Source of the DNA: Inia geoffrensis | Taxonomy: Eukaryota; Chordata; Mammalia; Artiodactyla; Iniidae | DNA length: 64,000 bases | NCBI GenBank assembly: GCA_036417435.1 | Contig: JAZAQT010000653.1 | Span: 124,001-188,000 of the forward strand | Direction: 5' to 3' | Shown: one piece after another, positions 60,475-64,000 of the stretch | How the letters are laid out: the number at the start of each line of letters is the position of its first letter | How positions within the stretch are numbered: the first letter of the stretch is position 1 | The notes under the pieces: generated by a model | What the model was told of the DNA's origin: nothing | What the model saw: only the letters and a program-made list of their open reading frames with translations | The model's database searches: none | Translations under genes and position numbers: made by a program

Positions 60475-62322
60475 AATGGGGAGATATTAGGGCACAGTTT
60501 AGGGTAGCACAACGCTTAAGGTTTAGCGTACGTGTGAGGTCACTAGTTAGTGTTAGTGTACTGCTTACGATTAGGGCACGGGAGAGGGTAAGGCCTCGGA
60601 AGAGGGTCACGTTAAGGGTTAGGGTTAGGGTTAGGGTTAGGGAATGGGGATTGATTAGGGTACAGGTTAGGGTACGGCAATGGCTTAGGGTTGGCGTACG
60701 TTAGAGGGCATGGGTTAGTGTTGATGTACTTGTTAAAATTAGGACACGGGTGAGGGTAAAGTTTCGGGTGAGTGTCATGGTTAGGTTTCAGGTTAGGGAT
60801 AGGGTTAGGGAATGGAGAGGGATTAGGGTACAGGTTAGGGTACCGCTGCGGTTCTGTGTTAGCGTACGTTTGAGGGCACGAGTTAGTCTTGGTGTCCTGG
60901 TTAAGATTAGGGCACGGGTGAGGGTAAGGCTTCGGGTGAGGGTCAGGGTTAGGATTCGGGTTAGGGTTAGGGTTAGGGAATGGAGAGGGATTAGGGTACA
61001 GGTTAGGGTACGACAATGCTTAAGGGTTAGCGTAAGTGTGAGGGCACGAGTTAGTGTTGGTGTACTGGTTAAGAAAACGGCACCGATGAGGGTAAGGCCT
61101 CGGAAAAGGGTCACGTTCAGGGTTTCGCTTAGGGTTAGGGTTAGGGAATGGGGAGGGATTAGTGTACAGGATAGGGTACGACAATGCTTAATGGTTAGCG
61201 TACGTTTGAGGGCATGAGTTAGTGTTTGTGTACTGGTTAAGATTAGGGCATTGGTTAGGGTAGGGCATTGGAAGTGGGTCAGGTTTAGGGATGGGGTTAG
61301 GGTTAGGGTTAAGGAATGGGGAGGGATTAGGGTACAATTTAGGGTACGACAACGCTTAAGGTTTAGCGTACGTGTGAGGGCACGATTTAGTGTTGGTGTC
61401 CTGGTTAAGATTATGGCACGGTTGAGGGTAAGGCTTCGTGTGAGGGTCAGGGTTAGGATTCGAGTTAGGGTTAGGGTTAGGGAATGGAGAGGGATTAGGG
61501 TACAGGTTAGGGTACGACAATACTTAAGGGTTAGCGTAAGTGTGAGGGCACAAGTTAGTGTTGGTGTACTGGTTAAGACAACGGCACCGATGAGGGTAAG
61601 GCCTCGGAAAAGGGTCACGTTCAGGGTTTCGCTTAGGGTTAGGGTTAGGGAATGGGGAGGGATTAGGGTACAGGATAGGGTACGACAATGCTTAATGGTT
61701 AGCGTACGTTTGAGGGCATGAGTTAGTGTTTGTGTACTGGTTAAGAATAGGGCATTGGTTAGGGTAGGGCATCGGAGGTGGGTCAGGTTTAGGGATGGGG
61801 TTAGGGTTAGGGTTAAGGAATGGGGAGGGATTGGGGTACAATTTAGGGTACGACAACGCTTAAGGTTTAGCGTACGTGTGAGGGCACGAGTTAGTGTTGG
61901 TGTCCTGGTTAAGATTAGGGCACGGGTGAGGGTAAGGCTTCGGGTGAGGGTCAGGGTTAGGATTCGGGTTAGGGTTAGGGTTAAGGAATGGGGAGATATT
62001 AGGGCACAGTTTAGGGTACCACAACGCTTAAGGTTTAGCGTACGTGTGAGGGCACGAGTTAGTGTTGGTGTCCTGGTTAAGATTAGGGCACGGGTGAGAG
62101 TAAGGCTTCGGGTGAGGGTCAGGGTTAGGATTCGGGTTAGGGTTAGGGTTAAGGAATGCAGAGGGATTAGGGTACAGTTTAGGTTACGACAACGATTAAA
62201 GGTTAGCGTACGTGTGAGGGCACAAGTTAGTGTTGGTGTCCTGGTTAAGATTAGGGCACGGGTGAGGGTAAGGTTTCGGGTGAGGGTCAGGGATAGAATT
62301 CGGGTTAGGGTTAGGGTTAGGG
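60475..62322 (+). repeat. HOR unit 51: A-B-C-D-E-F-D-E-F-A/F-G/H (11-mer, 1848 bp)
   Basis: Monomers start at 60475 A, 60643 B, 60811 C, 60979 D, 61147 E, 61315 F, 61483 D, 61651 E, 61819 F, 61987 A/F and 62155 G/H. The D-E-F trio is doubled. A/F starts GAGATATTAGGGCAC and switches before the site where A would have CACTAGT. G/H has an AATGCAGAGGG start and CAACGATTAAAGG. It is the longest HOR unit in the window. Confidence 0.92.
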
Positions 62323-63498
62323 AATGGGGAGATATTAGGGCACAGTTTAGGGTACCACAACGCTTAAGGTTTAGCGTACGTGTGAGGTCACTAGTTAGTG
62401 TTAGTGTACTGCTTACGATTAGGGCACGGGTGAGGGTAAGGCCTCGGAAGAGGGTCACGTTAAGGGTTAGGGTTAGGGTTAGGGTTAGGGAATGGGGATT
62501 GATTAGGGTACAGGTTTGGGTACGGCAATGGCTTAGGGTTGGCATACATTAGAGGGCATAGGTTAGTGTTGATGTACTGGTTAAAATTAGTACACGGGTG
62601 AGGGTAAAGTTTCGGGTGAGTGTCATGGTTAGGTTTCAGGTTAGGGTTAGGGTTAGGGAATGGAGAGGGATTAGGGTACAGGTTAGGGTACGACAATGCT
62701 TAAGGGTTAGCGTAAGTGTGAGTGCACGAGTTAGTGTTGGTGTACTGGTTAAGACAACGGCACCGATGAGGGTAAGGCCTCGGAAAAGCGTCACGTTCAG
62801 GGTTTCGCTTAGGGTTAGGGTTAGGGAATGGGGAGGGATTAGGGTACAGGATAGGGTACGACAATGCTTAAGGGTTAGCGTACGTTTGAGGGCATGAGTT
62901 AGTGTTTGTGTACTGGTTAAGATTAGGGCATTGGTTAGGGTAGGGCATTGGAAGTGGGTCAGGTTTAGGGATGGGGTTAGGGTTAGGGTTAAGGAATTGG
63001 GAGGGATTAGGGTAAAATTTAGGGTACGACAACGCTTAAGGTTTAGCGTACGTGTGTGGGCACGAGTTAGTGTTGGTGTCCTGGTTAAGATTAGGGAACG
63101 GGTGAGGGTAAGGCTTCGGGTGAGGGTCAGGGTTAGGATTCGGGTTAAGGTTAGGGTTAAGGAATGCAGAGGGATTAGGGTACAGCTTAGGGTTCGACAG
63201 TGCTTAAGGGTTAGCGTTCGTGTGAGGGCAAGGGTTAGTGTTAGTGTCCTGGTTAAGATTAGGGCACGGGTGAGGGTAAGGCTTCAGGTGAGGGTCAGGG
63301 TTAGGATTCGGGTTAAGGTTAGGGTTAGGGAATGGGGAGGAATTAGGGTACAGTTTAGTGTTCGACAACGATTAAGGGTTAGCGTACGTGTGAGGGAACA
63401 AGTTAGTGTTGGTGTCCTGGTTAAGATTAGGGCACGGGTCAGGGTAAGGTTTCGGGTGAGGGTCAGGGATAGAATTCGGGTTAGGGTTAGGGTTAGGG
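62323..63498 (+). repeat. HOR unit 52: A-B-D-E-F-G-H (7-mer, lacks C)
   Basis: Monomers start at 62323 A, 62491 B, 62659 D, 62827 E, 62995 F, 63163 G and 63331 H. It has the same content as unit 9, but its B-D junction is a normal TTAGGG end (no TTAGAG) and it carries right-domain marks, so the C loss looks independent. Confidence 0.93.
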
Positions 63499-64000
63499 AA
63501 TGGGGAGATATTAGGGCACAGTTTAGGGTACTACAACGCTTAAGGTTTAGCGTACGTGTGAGGTCACTAGTTAGTGTTAGTGTACTGCTTACGATTAGGG
63601 CACGGGCGAGGGTAAGGCCTCGGAAGAGGGTCACGTTAAGGGTTAGGGTTAGGGTTAGGGTTAGGGAATGGGGATTGATTAGGGTACATGTTAGGGTACG
63701 GCAATGGCTTAGGGTTGGCGTACGTTAGAGGGCATGGGTTAGTGTTGATGTACTGGTTAAAATTAGGACACGGGTGAGGGTAAAGTTTCGCGTGAGTGTC
63801 ATGGTTAGGTTTCAGGTTAGGGTTAGGGTTAGGGAATTGAGAGGGATTAGGGTACAGGTTAGGGTGCCGCTGCGGTTTAGGGTTAGCGTACGTGTGAGGG
63901 CACGAGTTAGTCTTGGTGTCCTGGTTAAGATTAGGGCACGGGTGAGGGTAAGGCTTCGGGTGAGGGTCAGGGTTAGGATTCGGGTTAGGGTTAGGGTTAG
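63499..64000 (+). repeat. HOR unit 53: A-B-C, cut by the window's right edge
   Basis: Monomers start at 63499 A, 63667 B and 63835 C. The array runs off the window in the terminal TTAGGG tract of C. C reads GTGCCGCTGCGGTTTAGGG, so its dyad is one base off. Confidence 0.93.

Larger units (their letters stand above)
1..64000 (+). repeat. Telomere-derived 168-bp satellite array with 8-monomer higher-order repeats
   Basis: The whole window is head-to-tail 168-base monomers, G-rich strand on +. Each monomer starts AATGG and ends in three or four TTAGGG. Subtype marks: A has GAGATATTAGGGCAC, CACTAGTTAGTG and CCTCGGAAGAGG; B has GGGATTGATTAGGG, CAATGGCTTAGGG and GTTAAAATTAGGAC; C has ACCGCTGCGGT and AGTTAGTCTTGG; D has GCGTAAGTGTGAGG, GACAAGGGCACC and TTTCGCTTAGGG; E has ACAGGATAGGG, GCATCGGAAGTGGG and GGGATGGGGTTAGGG; F has TACAATTTAGGG and GATTCGTGTTAGGG; G has AATGCAGAGGG, GCGTTCGTG and CTTCAGG; H has CAACGATTAAGGG and ATAGAATTCGGG. 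E and F usually end TTAAGG. H usually carries the EcoRI site GAATTC and A the SpeI site ACTAGT, so both are once-per-HOR landmarks. Monomer boundaries were placed by locating AATG and the subtype marks. No non-satellite stretch over 50 bases was found. Chromosomal location (subtelomeric or pericentromeric) is not shown by the sequence. Confidence 0.97.

Noticed and set aside
60788..62545. A 585-codon open frame on the - strand, and many other frames of 100 to 390 codons on both strands
   Set aside because: The translations are Leu-Thr, Pro-Asn or Val-Arg low-complexity strings that follow the hexamer, and they repeat in every HOR. They end wherever a monomer variant creates a stop. No start context, splice pattern or domain was seen, so none is called as a gene.
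1..64000. CRISPR-like regular spacing of a conserved element
   Set aside because: The units are contiguous and each 168-base unit is related along its whole length. There are no unique spacers and no leader or cas genes.
1..64000. A true chromosome-end telomere
   Set aside because: Perfect TTAGGG runs are at most six hexamers. The rest is diverged and organised in HORs. A telomere would show long pure runs at one end.
1..64000. Primate alpha satellite, suggested by the similar monomer length and HOR layout
   Set aside because: The sequence is G-rich and hexamer-based, with no match to the AT-rich alpha monomer or to a CENP-B box that I can see.
1..64000. Transposable elements, tRNA or rRNA genes inside the array
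   Set aside because: All stretches could be assigned to one of the eight monomer subtypes or a hybrid. No terminal inverted repeats, poly-A tails, target-site duplications or cloverleaf sequence were seen.
1..64000. Promoters or transcription terminators
   Set aside because: TATA-like or GC-box-like matches would be repeated in every monomer of this composition, and no gene is nearby. There is no basis for calling one.

Overview
The whole 64 kb window is one uninterrupted tandem satellite array. I find no protein-coding gene, RNA gene, transposon or unique sequence in it. The organism is a eukaryote. The array is built from the telomere-type hexamer TTAGGG, which animals, many fungi and many protists use, so the sequence alone does not identify the lineage. 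The G-rich strand is the + strand from end to end, and I see no inversion.

The basic unit is a 168-base monomer. It reads as 28 consecutive hexamers: three (four in one subtype) are perfect TTAGGG at the 3' end, and most of the rest are recognisable one- to three-base variants in the same phase (TGAGGG, TCAGGG, TTCGGG, TTAGTG, TTAGCG, TACGTG, CACGGG). I count about 381 monomers. Almost all are exactly 168 bases, so hexamer phase and triplet phase hold over long stretches.

The monomers fall into eight diagnosable subtypes, named A to H here, in the fixed order A-B-C-D-E-F-G-H. This gives a 1,344-base higher-order repeat (HOR). The window holds a leading partial H monomer and 53 HOR units. About fifteen are complete canonical 8-mers; the others are 4- to 11-mers that have lost, gained or fused monomers. 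Fused monomers (C/D, G/H, H/A, C/F, H/D, F/C, D/E and others) mark the exchange points.

Above the HOR level are larger duplications. A block of about 6.2 kb is present twice (5985-12199 and 12368-18415). A 16-monomer block of about 2.69 kb is present three times (18248-26143). A 2,059-base block is present twice with only about three differences (about 33.3-35.35 kb and 35.35-37.4 kb). A 27-monomer block (42664-47199) has an 18-monomer deleted relative next to it (39640-42663). From about 50.9 kb to the end, the same HOR carries a different set of diagnostic bases, so two sequence domains meet there. The longest perfect TTAGGG runs are two 36-base tracts at 34521-34556 and 36580-36615.

The long open frames on both strands are composition artefacts: GTT-AGG reads Val-Arg, and its complement reads Leu-Thr or Pro-Asn. 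The most plausible setting is a subtelomeric or pericentromeric heterochromatin block, but nothing in the window shows which.
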